NCBI GenBank assembly: GCA_002298915.1
Contig: DBML01000018.1
Coordinates: 1 to 64,000, forward strand
Length of the DNA: 64,000 bases
Direction of reading: 5' to 3'
Source: Clostridium sp. UBA699
Lineage (GTDB): Bacteria > Bacillota > Clostridia > Clostridiales > Clostridiaceae
Numbering within the stretch: the stretch's first letter is position 1; each line of letters starts with the position of its first letter. The position numbers were made by a program, and so were the translations under genes. Below are positions 7,572-16,561 of this stretch, piece after piece. The notes beneath the pieces were generated by a model. The model was not told where the DNA came from. It saw only the letters and a program-made list of their open reading frames with translations, and ran no database searches.

Positions 7572-8648
7572 TCATCTGTTCCTGTTTTTGGACCTTGCAT
7601 ATTCCCTGGCATTTTTGGCACCGCCAAAATCCGAGTACATATCTGAGATCTTTTCCTTCTCAATCTGCCTCGAGTTCAGCCCCTCGTATTTAACTTCCTT
7701 CTTAAGCTTGCAGTAGCTCTGGAGACGTTCCTCAGAGATCGCGCCCTCCTCCACAGCCCTTCTGACTTCGCAGCCAGGCTCGTTAACATGGCTGCAGTCC
7801 CTGAACCTGCATCTTCGGGAAAGTTCATCTATGTCTGCGAACGTCTTGGAGATGTCAGCGCTCTCGAGGCCTAGCTCTCGCATCCCAGGCGTGTCGATTA
7901 CTGCACCTCCGGACGGCAGCAGGATCAGCTCCCTCCTAGTGGTCGTGTGCCTCCCCTTGTCGTCGGTACCAGTCTCCATCGTCGCTGCGATCTCACCACC
8001 AAGCAAGCTGTTGATCAGCGATGATTTACCTACACCAGATGACCCTATGAAGGCAACCGTCATACCGGGCACGGCATACTTCTTGAGCGGCAGCCACCCT
8101 TCTTCTGACATGGTCGATGTCACCAGGACGTCGACCCCCGGAGCGCTGCTGTGTACCTCTGACAGCCTTGCAGCGAGGTCATTGCAGAGATCGGCTTTAG
8201 TAAGCACAATAACAGGCGTCGCTCCACTGTCCCAAGCTATAGAAAGATACCTCTCCAGTCTTCTCAGGTTGAAATCCTTGTTCAGAGACATGCAGATAAA
8301 GACTGTGTCGATGTTTGCTGCTACAACCTGCACTTCATGCGCTTTGCCAGCAGCTTTTCTAACGAACGCGCTTTTCCTCTTAAGAATCCTTTGGATTATC
8401 GCGTTGCCTGATTTGCTGTCCTCCCTGTCTATCAGAACAAAATCTCCTACCGTCGGAAAGTCTGCAATCCCAGATGCCTCATGCCGCAGTTTCCCTGACA
8501 CCTCTGCAAGCAGGTCAGATGCTTCCGTTGCGACTTTGTACATTTCCTTGTACTGTGAGACAACCCTCCCCAGATGCAAGCTGCCATCAAGCGCTGCCAC
8601 TTTTTTTATTTCTTCTGTGAATCCTAGATCGAATTTCCTGTTACCCAT
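7572..8648 (-). CDS. rsgA: Ribosome small-subunit-dependent GTPase A (RsgA/YjeQ)
   Basis: A circularly permuted GTPase of 358 residues that acts in 30S subunit maturation. Motif order is G4 (TKAD, 150-153), G1 (GSSGVGKSSL, 202-211), G2 (TTTR, about 235), then G3 (DTPGMRELG, 252-260). The C-terminal zinc knuckle has Cys280, Cys285, His287 and Cys293. An N-terminal OB-like domain precedes this. The ATG at 8648 follows GGAGG; an ATG 51 bases upstream has no ribosome site and overlaps the preceding gene. Many Clostridia encode two RsgA-like proteins, and this one, at about 350 residues and away from prkC/stp, may be the longer paralogue. Confidence 0.93.
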   Translation of the reverse strand: MGNRKFDLGFTEEIKKVAALDGSLHLGRVVSQYKEMYKVATEASDLLAEVSGKLRHEASGIADFPTVGDFVLIDREDSKSGNAIIQRILKRKSAFVRKAAGKAHEVQVVAANIDTVFICMSLNKDFNLRRLERYLSIAWDSGATPVIVLTKADLCNDLAARLSEVHSSAPGVDVLVTSTMSEEGWLPLKKYAVPGMTVAFIGSSGVGKSSLINSLLGGEIAATMETGTDDKGRHTTTRRELILLPSGGAVIDTPGMRELGLESADISKTFADIDELSRRCRFRDCSHVNEPGCEVRRAVEEGAISEERLQSYCKLKKEVKYEGLNSRQIEKEKISDMYSDFGGAKNAREYARSKNRNR

Positions 8649-8669
8649 ACAACCTCCATAATAATTAGA

Positions 8670-8691
8670 GCACCGGCTGAAGTTCCGGTGC
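8670..8691. other. Hairpin between the flippase-like gene and rsgA
   Basis: GCACCGG and CCGGTGC arms around an eight-base loop, in the short gap before rsgA. It could be a weak terminator of the upstream gene or a leader structure. There is no strong T run after it on the minus strand. Confidence 0.5.
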
Positions 8692-8695
8692 AAAT

Positions 8696-9694
8696 TCAAT
8701 GCTTGCTTAAATCTTTTTGAAGGTAAAACATTATGCCGAAACCTATAAGGCTTGGAACCCAGAAAGAAAAAAGCCTGTATCCCAGCGCCGCTACAACGCT
8801 TATGTAGCCCGGCACACCGAGGTTCATGTATATGGCCACCATGCCTCCCTCAACTACCCCTGAGCCTCCTGGGATGAAGAATATGCTCCTGCCCAGCAGG
8901 AACGAAAGGCAGTACCCAGCGACAAGGATCCCTGCCGTTATGCTGTAGCCTGAGGCTGCGAAAAATATATATATTGTTACGATATCGAAGACCACGTTCA
9001 CGAGCGTTCCTATACCTACCATCACCCAGCCCTTCTTTTTGACAAGCCCAAGGCTTCTGTAGAAGTGGTCCAGCCTGCTTTTTATCCTGTCAAGGTCCAG
9101 CTTCCTCTTGCTGTGGCGGTTTATGAGTTCCGATGATTTCATAACAAGCCGCTCGATTCTCTTCTGCCGGAAAAGTGCGTACACAATTATAAGTATACCT
9201 GCGAGGAGCACTGCAAGGATCAGTCCATAAAAAACCGCCTGGACACTGGAAAGGTCGTGCTTGAACAGCAGGTAAGCCATACCCGACGCGGAGAAAGCAA
9301 TGAGAACTACGGAATTGTATATGACTGGCATGACGCCTGCAAGAACACCTTCATCAGACATATCCTCGTCCTTGGCGACCCAAAGGTAAGTGGCAGCCAG
9401 AGATCCGGCCATCCCACCGGCGAGACCGACGCTTTCGCCTGCTATGGTGATCAAAGCACCCCGGACTGTAGAAACCCTTCTCCCTCTGTTGACGAGTGCT
9501 TTTATCTGGTACCCGCTTCCCAGGTAGCTGATCACCTGAGCCAGGGCAGCAAGCCCGACCATCCAAAGAGGAAGCCTGCTAATAACCTCAGTTGTTTTCT
9601 CTATTGTCGAGATCTTCGTCATAAGAATCAAGGCGACCAAAATGATGAAGATCCAAGGAAGAATATACCGAAAAAACTTATAGGCCTTATTCAT
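8696..9694 (-). CDS. Lysylphosphatidylglycerol synthase TM-domain (UPF0104) family protein
   Basis: 332 residues with seven to eight membrane helices. It matches the flippase-like domain of the LPG synthase family: an early conserved GAxxxxxGESVGLAGGMAGS region (about 84-103) and a late IFFIPGGSGVVEGG block (about 273-286), which is the family hallmark. Stand-alone members lack the catalytic MprF domain and are thought to move lipids or lipid-linked products across the membrane. Upstream is a plausible promoter (TTGTAC, 17 bases, TATAAT at about 9730-9760). The substrate is not indicated, though the polysaccharide genes lie next door. Confidence 0.82.
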   Translation of the reverse strand: MNKAYKFFRYILPWIFIILVALILMTKISTIEKTTEVISRLPLWMVGLAALAQVISYLGSGYQIKALVNRGRRVSTVRGALITIAGESVGLAGGMAGSLAATYLWVAKDEDMSDEGVLAGVMPVIYNSVVLIAFSASGMAYLLFKHDLSSVQAVFYGLILAVLLAGILIIVYALFRQKRIERLVMKSSELINRHSKRKLDLDRIKSRLDHFYRSLGLVKKKGWVMVGIGTLVNVVFDIVTIYIFFAASGYSITAGILVAGYCLSFLLGRSIFFIPGGSGVVEGGMVAIYMNLGVPGYISVVAALGYRLFSFWVPSLIGFGIMFYLQKDLSKH

Positions 9695-9767
9695 ACATCC
9701 CCCTCCACTGTTCGACTTATATTCTAATTATACATAATATTCTGACTTTGTACAAACATGCATAAAG

Positions 9768-9798
9768 TAAAAGCAGAGAAATAATTTCCCTGCTTTTA
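9768..9798 (-). terminator. Terminator after the SpoIID/discoidin gene
   Basis: Two 15-base arms around one base with a single mismatch (9768-9782 and 9784-9798). On the minus strand the stem is followed by TTTTACTTT. Confidence 0.75.
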
Positions 9799-9805
9799 GC
9801 GCCTC

Positions 9806-12037
9806 TTATTTTCCGTATATCCCTATCTCGGAGTAGTGGTTGTAGCCGTTGACGGTGCTGCCGTTCGAATAAACACGCACGTATCTGGCGTTGACTTCGT
9901 TGAAAGTCATTGCCTTTCCCGAGCTGGACTCAGCGTACTCACTGTCGCTTCCAGCTCCAAACCCTGCGCTGTTGTCCGAATCGTTGTTGAATATTGTGCT
10001 GACACCTGTCTTGAAGGCAGGGTCGTTCGAAAGCTGCACGATGACGTCGTGGTATTTCCTCGAGTCCCCGAAATAGTGCCACAGCTTGATGCTGCTAATG
10101 CTGTAGCTGCTGCCAAGGTCAAGCTGCACCCACTGCAATCCTGTACCTGCTCCGCTGTCCGCGTAGCTGGTCGGAGATACTATCCCGTCTGAAACATAGG
10201 AGAGGTTCTTGAAGGCTGTCGATGCAGCCTGTATCTTGCCCGATGCGAGGTCGGTATTGTATATGCCGATCTCTGCGTAGTGGTTGTAGCTGTTTACGCT
10301 GCTTCCGTTGGAGTAGAACCTTGCATACCTGGCGCTGACATTGTTGAACTTCAGGTTGAGTCCGGAACTTGTCTCTGCGTACTCCTGATCGGTTCCCGCA
10401 CCCAGCCCTGAACTGTTGTCGCGGTCATTATTGTACACCGTGTATACACCTGTTCTGAAGGTTGGGTCGTTTGACAGCTGCACGATCACATCTCGGTATT
10501 TCCTTGAGTCTCCGAAATAATGCCAGAGCCTGATGTTGTCAACGCTGTAGGTTGCGCCCATGTCAAGCTGCACCCACTGCAGCCCTTTGCTTGACCCGCT
10601 GTCCGCGTAGCTGTCTGCCGAGATCAGGCTGTCGGTGATGAGCGGCAGGTTCTTGAAGGCCGATGGAGCGGCTGGCGGCTTTCCTACAGCAAGCCTGGCG
10701 TTGAAGATCTGCACCTCTGAGTAGTGGCTGTAGCTGTTGACGCTGCTGCCGCTTGAGTAGAACCTGGCATACCTTGCGTTCACTGTATTGAATGCTATAG
10801 TCTTGCCGGAGCTTGTCTCGGCATATTCCTGATCGGTCCCCGCACCAAGGCCGGCGCTGTTGTCGGCATCGTTGTTGTAAACCGTTTTGACCCCTGTCTG
10901 GAAGGTAGGATCGTTAGAAAGCTGCACGATTACATCGCGGTACTTCCTTGCGTCACCGAAGTAGTGCCACAGCTTTATGGTGTTGACATCGAAGGCTGCT
11001 CCCATGTCGACCTGAACCCACTGGAGACCTGTGCTTGATCCGCTGTCAGCGTATTTATCAGCTGCGGCGGCTCCGTCCGTTACAAGTGAAAGGTTCTTGA
11101 ATGCGGAAGATGCTGTGGAAGCTTTCTCCGCTGCCTGGTTTCCGCTTTGTACATCTATCTCAGAATAGTGGTTGTAACTGTTGACTGTGCTGCCGTTTGA
11201 GTACAGCCTGACATACCGCGCTTTTGCTTCATTGAAGGTTATCGCCTTCCCTGAGTTCGTTTCGGAGTATTCCTGATCGGCGCCCTGCCCGAAGCCTGCG
11301 CTGTTGTCAGAGTCGTTGTTGTACACCATTGTTACCCCGTTTTGGAATGTCGGGTCATCCGACAGCTGAACGATTACATCATGGTATTTCCTTGTGTCGC
11401 CGAAATAATGCCAAAGGGTGATTTTGCCAATCTCCAGCGAGCTTCCCATGTCTAGCTGAATCCACTGCAGCCCGGAGTTCGTTCCGCTGTCGGCGTAGCT
11501 TCCCGAAGCCGCTGCTCCGTCTGTCGCAAGAGACAGGTTTTTGAAGGTGGCAGATGCCTCTGGAGCTTTTCCTGCCGCCAGGTTGCTCGTATATATCTCG
11601 ATCTCGGAATAGTGGCTGTAACCGTTCGAAGTGCTTCCGCATGAGTAGAACCTTGCATAACGAGCGTTGACCGAATTGAAAGCAAGGCTGAGCCCTGCGC
11701 TGGTCTCCGCATATTCGGAATCCGCTCCTTTTCCGAAGCCTGCGCTGTTGTCGGCATCGTTGTTGTACACCGTTGTGACACCACTCTGGAAGCCCGGGTC
11801 GTTGGAAAGCTGAACGACTACATCGCGGTATTTCCTTGTGTCGCCGAAGTAGTGCCAGAGCCTTATGTTGTTAACATCGTAGGATGCGCCCAAGTCTATC
11901 TGGACCCACTGCAGCCCTGTTGCCGAGCTGCTGTCGGCATAGCTTGAAGCTGTTATGCTGCCGTCGGTGGCCAGGGCAAGGTCTTTGAATGCTGCCGAGG
12001 ATGCTGTAGGGAGTTTTCCGGCTGCCAGGTTGAGTGC
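9806..12037 (-). repeat. Five tandem discoidin-like protein repeats
   Basis: Five in-frame units with a period of about 441-444 bases (147-148 codons). Each carries the tract encoding the LWHYFGD motif and ends in a tract for HYSEI or HYAEI. Units start near 12037, 11593, 11149, 10705 and 10250. Nucleotide similarity is high but synonymous positions differ, so this is an old or selectively kept duplication. Confidence 0.9.
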
Positions 12038-13837
12038 TGATACTGTTCCGTTGGTCGCATCAGGAGCATCTGCATTCACTGTAGCTTCGCAGTACGCAGC
12101 TTTGTCATACGTGACGGATGCCTTGTCCTTTATGTAGCACGCTATTTGGTAGCTTCCCGGTTCGCTGAAAGTCCAGTTCAGTGTCGGGTTTGCGCTGTAG
12201 TCCTGAACCAGGCTCCAGGCTTTAGTAGCGTAATTGTAAACCTGGAACTGGTAAAGAAGGCTTGTTCCCCCGCTTGCGCTTACTATTACGCTCTCCTGCT
12301 TGCCTTTATGAGTTATCAGCTGCGCAGGGCTTATGCTTTTGAGAGTCACAGGAGGAACGCTTACGCTCACTTCGCTTGAAACGGAAGCGTCGTACTGGCT
12401 TATGGAATTGCTGTCCTTTATGTTGCAGATGACCCTGTACCTGCCCGGATTAGTGAAAGTCCTGCTGAAGGATGAGCTTTCGCTGTAATCCTGGACCAAT
12501 GCTGTCGCATCCGTCTGGTAGTCGTATATCTTATACTGGTAAAGCAGCTTGTTTCCTCCGGTTGCAGCAGTGCTGAAGCTTATGCTTTGACCGGTGCTGA
12601 TAGCAGCGGTTGAAGGGGTTATGCCCTGAACGCTGATGTAATAGTTTTCCTGTTTTGAATTCGGATAATAGAACGACAGGATGTCCGAAAAGGGTTGTCC
12701 TGCTGCGGCCCTGTTTTGGGCTCCAATTTGGCTCATCCCCACCCCATGGCCATAGCCGCTTCCGGAAAAAGTGTACGTATCAGTGCTCTTGTCGTATGAA
12801 ACCGTATAGAGTGCGCTTGGAAGGTCTTTAGCATCCCCGGCATACAGGAATGTCCTTGCGGAATTCCTGCTGAAGGAGTAGGAGCCTGCAGTCCCTTTTA
12901 AAGTTATGTTGCTGATTCTTCCGCTTTCATATTTCGTGATTGTAATGAGGTCTATTGCTGTAAAATCGCCTATCGCAAGCTTTACTGAGCTTGAGAGCCT
13001 TGAACCTATCTCAGCCGTGGTGAAGCTCCTGGTCCATTTATAGCTAGTGTCGTATGCATCTGGCTTCGAGTCGACGTAAGGTACTGAGCCAGACCATACA
13101 TTCTCGCTTTTTTCTGTGTAGCCTCCGTCTGATGCGCTGAAATACGCAGTGATAGGTGTTCCGCCATATGTAAGTATAGTCCCCTTTGTTGAATCGACAG
13201 CTGTCATGCTGTTTTGATATGTTTTGTTGTATCCCCTGTAGACCTGATCGCTAGTGTCGCTTTTCAGGTCGTAGTATGTGCTCTTTGGGTTCACCATCTT
13301 GCTGAAAGCGTATGTCCTTGCAGCGATCGCCTGCGCCTTGAGTGCTTCCAGCGGTGATTCGTTTGGCATTTCGAACGGCACTACCCCGTAGAGATATTCG
13401 TCGATTCCGAGCCTGTTCACAATCCTTATGCTGGCTGAATTTATTGTGAAATCGAACCCTCCCAAGTACTGCCTGCTGTTTGAAATTACAGTAAGGCGGT
13501 TGTCGGCGTAGCTCTGAGGGGTGATTCCCGCGCTTGCGCCGTTCTGAAACAGCTTTATGAGCTCCGTTCCCTTGTAAAGGGAAATGCAGTTAGAATCCAG
13601 TTTCAGAGTATAGGTCGCGTCGCCTATCATTATGCCGGTTCCGTCCAGTGCATAGGTTCCCTGCAGCTTGAAATCAAAGCTGGTTATGCTGCTGAGCTCT
13701 GTCAGCTCGACCCTGATATTCTGCCTATATATCTGGTTGTAGTTGTTTGCCGCACTGGCGTTGAAGGCATATGCGCAGCCGACCCCAATCGATGCCAGGA
13801 ACAAAAACAACATGCAAGCCTTTCTAAACTTACCCAT
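9806..13837 (-). CDS. Secreted SpoIID/LytB-domain protein with five discoidin-like repeats
   Basis: A 1343-residue exported protein. Residues 1-30 are a signal peptide. About 130-400 is a SpoIID/LytB domain, a family that cleaves denuded peptidoglycan glycan strands; visible are YGVVPFEMPNESPLEALKAQ and the terminal GYGHGVGMSQIGAQ. About 400-590 holds two related beta modules (LLYQYKIYDY / LLYQFQVYNY). From about 600 to the end come five near-identical repeats of roughly 148 residues, each with LQWVQxDxG, LWHYFGDxRKY, VQLSxDPxF, VYNND and a closing HYSEI. These resemble F5/8 type C carbohydrate-binding folds. No LPXTG or SLH anchor is seen. In sporulators SpoIID works in engulfment; this long form in a polysaccharide cluster suggests cell-surface remodelling. 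Confidence 0.9.
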   Translation of the reverse strand: MGKFRKACMLFLFLASIGVGCAYAFNASAANNYNQIYRQNIRVELTELSSITSFDFKLQGTYALDGTGIMIGDATYTLKLDSNCISLYKGTELIKLFQNGASAGITPQSYADNRLTVISNSRQYLGGFDFTINSASIRIVNRLGIDEYLYGVVPFEMPNESPLEALKAQAIAARTYAFSKMVNPKSTYYDLKSDTSDQVYRGYNKTYQNSMTAVDSTKGTILTYGGTPITAYFSASDGGYTEKSENVWSGSVPYVDSKPDAYDTSYKWTRSFTTAEIGSRLSSSVKLAIGDFTAIDLITITKYESGRISNITLKGTAGSYSFSRNSARTFLYAGDAKDLPSALYTVSYDKSTDTYTFSGSGYGHGVGMSQIGAQNRAAAGQPFSDILSFYYPNSKQENYYISVQGITPSTAAISTGQSISFSTAATGGNKLLYQYKIYDYQTDATALVQDYSESSSFSRTFTNPGRYRVICNIKDSNSISQYDASVSSEVSVSVPPVTLKSISPAQLITHKGKQESVIVSASGGTSLLYQFQVYNYATKAWSLVQDYSANPTLNWTFSEPGSYQIACYIKDKASVTYDKAAYCEATVNADAPDATNGTVSALNLAAGKLPTASSAAFKDLALATDGSITASSYADSSSATGLQWVQIDLGASYDVNNIRLWHYFGDTRKYRDVVVQLSNDPGFQSGVTTVYNNDADNSAGFGKGADSEYAETSAGLSLAFNSVNARYARFYSCGSTSNGYSHYSEIEIYTSNLAAGKAPEASATFKNLSLATDGAAASGSYADSGTNSGLQWIQLDMGSSLEIGKITLWHYFGDTRKYHDVIVQLSDDPTFQNGVTMVYNNDSDNSAGFGQGADQEYSETNSGKAITFNEAKARYVRLYSNGSTVNSYNHYSEIDVQSGNQAAEKASTASSAFKNLSLVTDGAAAADKYADSGSSTGLQWVQVDMGAAFDVNTIKLWHYFGDARKYRDVIVQLSNDPTFQTGVKTVYNNDADNSAGLGAGTDQEYAETSSGKTIAFNTVNARYARFYSSGSSVNSYSHYSEVQIFNARLAVGKPPAAPSAFKNLPLITDSLISADSYADSGSSKGLQWVQLDMGATYSVDNIRLWHYFGDSRKYRDVIVQLSNDPTFRTGVYTVYNNDRDNSSGLGAGTDQEYAETSSGLNLKFNNVSARYARFYSNGSSVNSYNHYAEIGIYNTDLASGKIQAASTAFKNLSYVSDGIVSPTSYADSGAGTGLQWVQLDLGSSYSISSIKLWHYFGDSRKYHDVIVQLSNDPAFKTGVSTIFNNDSDNSAGFGAGSDSEYAESSSGKAMTFNEVNARYVRVYSNGSTVNGYNHYSEIGIYGK

Positions 13838-13961
13838 GAAACTACCTCCTCAACCTTTCGCTTAACTCATATTATAGCATGATATAATATGAATTTAAAT
13901 TACAATATAATTTCTCCTATAAAAGCAAAAGGGACTGGGGTCTCCCCCTATCCCTCGCCAT

Positions 13962-15749
13962 TCAGCTTATGCTCTCAAATATTTTTGGTTTGAAACGGCC
14001 AAAACGCTTCTCAAGCCAAAGCAATGCTTTGTCATACTTTTCTCCGAATGCGTCAATTATCCCGAGGCTTATGAACGCCGCCTGGACAGGAAGCACCTGG
14101 ATCTGCGTCCTCAAAAACCATCCTCCGTAATATATCTTGTACAGTATTATGAAAACAGGGAAAAGTATGAGCAGCGAAAGGGTCACACATCTGTTTGCTT
14201 TGAAGCCCTTCATTATTCCCAGAACGAAGAACGGGAAAGTGACTATAAGGAACAGTGTGTCAGGGTAGAACATCCTCAGTATGGTGCTTCTTCCGTATGA
14301 AGCGCCCCCTGAATTGACCAGGAAGTCAAGGTTGACAAGGCTCATGAAGAACTCCGCAGTGAACCTGAGCGCTGTAGTGGTCCTGAAATAATTGTATATT
14401 GTGTTGAAGGTGTTGAAGTTGTACACCCTTGCCGTTATCTCGAAGAATATAAAGGCGCCTGCTGCCAGAACGCCGGCCACGACCAGCGGGTTGATCCTTT
14501 TTTTGTCGGCAAAGGCAAGAACCCAGAATAGTATAACAGCCATGGCTGCAATAAGCACCGCATAGTTTCTAAGGTACCAGAGCGAAACTATCGAAACAAG
14601 CAGCAGCAGTACCGTACCTGCTGTAAGCTTCCTCTTCCTCATGGACAGGTAGAGGATCAGCATTAAAAGCATCACTATCATAACATCCCTTAGAGTGTAG
14701 GCGGAGAACATTATCATAGTTGGCATAAAGCATATGAAGAAGCCTGCCAGCTTCGCCTCCTTGCTTCCGAAGAACTCTTTCACGAATATGTACGTAAGCA
14801 AAGCCATAAAGCTCGAAACCAACGTGTTTACGATCTTGGATGCAAAGAAAACTTCTCCGTTTATCAGGTTTACAAAGGCCAGGAACACGTTGTAGCCGAA
14901 CTGCTGGAATCCGACTATCTTTTCAACGTCAGGAACAGCTCCGCTGAGAATGCTGCCGCTTATTCTCAAAGCCGTGTTGTAGTAGTTTATCTCATCCGGC
15001 TGGACGTAAGCGAAAAGGGAATGGAAATTGCTTATGTTGTATGCCAGCATAAGGGCTGTGCCCACCAGCCTCAGCAGTACTGCCGCTGAGAATACGCCTG
15101 CAATAAATTTAGCATCCTCCCTGTTTTTTTCCATTAAGCTGAGCACAAGACTCCCGGCAAGATAAAAAGCGGTCAATATGAAAAGGAAATTAAAAGCAAT
15201 GCCCGCTATCGAAAGTGCGAAGACCAGCGGTTTCATCAGCCTGTTTTTGAGCCCGGTCCTGTTTGTCAGCAGTACCAATGAAATCAGATAAAGTACAATG
15301 CCTAAAACCCTGAATAGCAAAGCGATGTAATAGCTGATGTCGAAGGTATCCTGGCTGCTCACAGTCGCAGCGTAAACCCCCTCCATCTTTTCAAGGCCGC
15401 CCTTGTATTCAGAAACAAGGTTCAGGACGGCTACCTGTTCCGCATCCCTGTTGTTGTATTTAAAAGTTAGGATGTACGAAGTTGTATTTCCGTGACCAGG
15501 TGTTATCACAATTTCGCATATGATGCTTTTGTGGTTATTGATGAAAGCATTGTTATATTCGTTTAACCTCTGTATGTAGTCCTTCTTATATATATCGTTG
15601 AGGACTTCCTCCTTTGAATAAACGAAAACTTTCTTTGTTTCAACCTTGTTGAAGCCGGTAAACGCCGTGAGCACGGCAGATGCTAAAATCATGACCAGGA
15701 ACAAAGCAATAAATTCCTTGCGTATCTTTAATTTTCCAAATCCCACCAT
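13962..15749 (-). CDS. Polytopic membrane glycosyltransferase-like protein (GT-C/polymerase type)
   Basis: About 595 residues. One N-terminal helix (14-32) is followed by an outer loop of about 120 residues, then at least nine helices from about 145 to 560. A loop with QPDEINYYNTALR (about 255-267) recalls the acidic motif in the first large loop of GT-C enzymes such as family 39 mannosyltransferases. The overall layout also fits an O-unit polymerase. The gene begins straight after the stop of the PstS-like gene (TAATTGATG); I take the ATG at 15749 with GAGG nine bases upstream. Likely role: assembly or polymerisation of a surface polysaccharide. Exact activity is inferred. Confidence 0.6.
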   Translation of the reverse strand: MVGFGKLKIRKEFIALFLVMILASAVLTAFTGFNKVETKKVFVYSKEEVLNDIYKKDYIQRLNEYNNAFINNHKSIICEIVITPGHGNTTSYILTFKYNNRDAEQVAVLNLVSEYKGGLEKMEGVYAATVSSQDTFDISYYIALLFRVLGIVLYLISLVLLTNRTGLKNRLMKPLVFALSIAGIAFNFLFILTAFYLAGSLVLSLMEKNREDAKFIAGVFSAAVLLRLVGTALMLAYNISNFHSLFAYVQPDEINYYNTALRISGSILSGAVPDVEKIVGFQQFGYNVFLAFVNLINGEVFFASKIVNTLVSSFMALLTYIFVKEFFGSKEAKLAGFFICFMPTMIMFSAYTLRDVMIVMLLMLILYLSMRKRKLTAGTVLLLLVSIVSLWYLRNYAVLIAAMAVILFWVLAFADKKRINPLVVAGVLAAGAFIFFEITARVYNFNTFNTIYNYFRTTTALRFTAEFFMSLVNLDFLVNSGGASYGRSTILRMFYPDTLFLIVTFPFFVLGIMKGFKANRCVTLSLLILFPVFIILYKIYYGGWFLRTQIQVLPVQAAFISLGIIDAFGEKYDKALLWLEKRFGRFKPKIFESIS

Positions 15750-15752
15750 CAA

Positions 15753-16469
15753 TTAATACCTCAGCAGATCAATATTTTTGAATACGTCGTTGTACTTGCT
15801 CCTGTAGGCAAAGATCACAGGATCCCTCAGAGGGTAATTCTCATAGTCATTGGGAGCAATATCCCCCAAGCTGACAGCCTTGCAGTCAGAGCTGAGCAGG
15901 CTGGCGTGAACTATCTGCATCATGAATTCATCGTCTTCAACGAAATAATTTATATCTGCATTTCGTATCAAATTCACAGCGCTTACGTCTACGAACTTTT
16001 CAGCAAGGTATCTGTATCCTCCCTCGTCGGCTACCACGATGATTTTTTCATCGCTGCCGTTCAGTGTTTTCCAGGTGTTGGTCCTGCCCGAGATTATTTC
16101 AGAAAGCTGGCTGACTGTTAAATTCGAAAGCGCATTCCTTCGGCTTACTGTTACAACCACGTTGTCAGTAGCTACTTCGGTTTTCACGTAGTCGGCCGAA
16201 TCGAACTGGTCCAGATGGCTCTGGTAAACAACCGCGGCATCCGCCAGTTCCTGTCCGAAATCTTCAACGGAAACTTTATATTTATCCGAGTTAAAGAGTT
16301 TGGCATACTTGTTCAGTATATGCTCAAGCCCCAAATCGGCATTTGCAAGCACAATTTCTTTTCCAGGATCGCTTGCGGATGAGTAGTTCGGCAAAAACAT
16401 GACGCTGTATGCCGAAAGCATCAGCACTGCGTATGATATTATTATTAGAATACTGCGTTTCTTATTCAT
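15753..16469 (-). CDS. PstS-like periplasmic-binding-fold protein
   Basis: 238 residues with an N-terminal export signal or membrane anchor (about 5-28). The following domain resembles the type 2 periplasmic-binding fold of PstS: VTVSRRNALSNLTVSQLSEIISGRTNTWKTLNG (about 107-139) matches the segment in phosphate-binding proteins that precedes the second lobe. It is shorter than a standard PstS (about 270-300), and no pstC/A/B genes are nearby. It is coupled to a membrane glycosyltransferase-like gene and follows a sugar phosphotransferase, so a sensor or scaffold role in polysaccharide export is more likely than phosphate uptake (inference). The start has CGGAGGG directly upstream. Confidence 0.75.
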   Translation of the reverse strand: MNKKRSILIIISYAVLMLSAYSVMFLPNYSSASDPGKEIVLANADLGLEHILNKYAKLFNSDKYKVSVEDFGQELADAAVVYQSHLDQFDSADYVKTEVATDNVVVTVSRRNALSNLTVSQLSEIISGRTNTWKTLNGSDEKIIVVADEGGYRYLAEKFVDVSAVNLIRNADINYFVEDDEFMMQIVHASLLSSDCKAVSLGDIAPNDYENYPLRDPVIFAYRSKYNDVFKNIDLLRY

Positions 16470-16482
16470 TTGCCCTCCGAGT

Positions 16483-16507
16483 AAAAAAAATACAGGTCCA
16501 GGACCTG
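16483..16507 (-). promoter_or_regulatory. Palindrome and T-run in the leader of the PstS-like gene
   Basis: CAGGTCC and GGACCTG (16493-16507) flank one central base, and on the minus strand eight T residues follow. This could be a second terminator or an attenuator, or an operator overlapping the transcription start of the candidate promoter at 16513-16541. Confidence 0.55.
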
Positions 16508-16512
16508 GAAAT

Positions 16513-16541
16513 ATTATACCTTAAAAGGCAGTCCCGGTAAA
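16513..16541 (-). promoter_or_regulatory. Candidate promoter before the PstS-like gene
   Basis: Minus-strand TTTACC (16536-16541), a 17-base spacer and a perfect TATAAT (16513-16518). The -35 box lies in the loop of the terminator just upstream. Confidence 0.5.
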
Positions 16542-16551
16542 GACTGCCTTT
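16524..16551 (-). terminator. Terminator after the sugar phosphotransferase gene
   Basis: Nine-base arms AAAGGCAGT (16524-16532) and ACTGCCTTT (16543-16551) with a ten-base loop. A short T stretch follows on the minus strand. Confidence 0.75.
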
Positions 16552-16561
16552 CACCTTAAGA

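Noticed and set aside
7831..8661. Open frame of 276 codons on the plus strand
   Set aside because: It is antisense to rsgA, Ser/Pro-rich in the manner of shadow frames, and has no ribosome site.
9806..12037. Regular repeat with about 442-base period, considered as a mobile or CRISPR-like array
   Set aside because: The repeats are in frame inside one long gene and encode protein domains; units are far too long for CRISPR.
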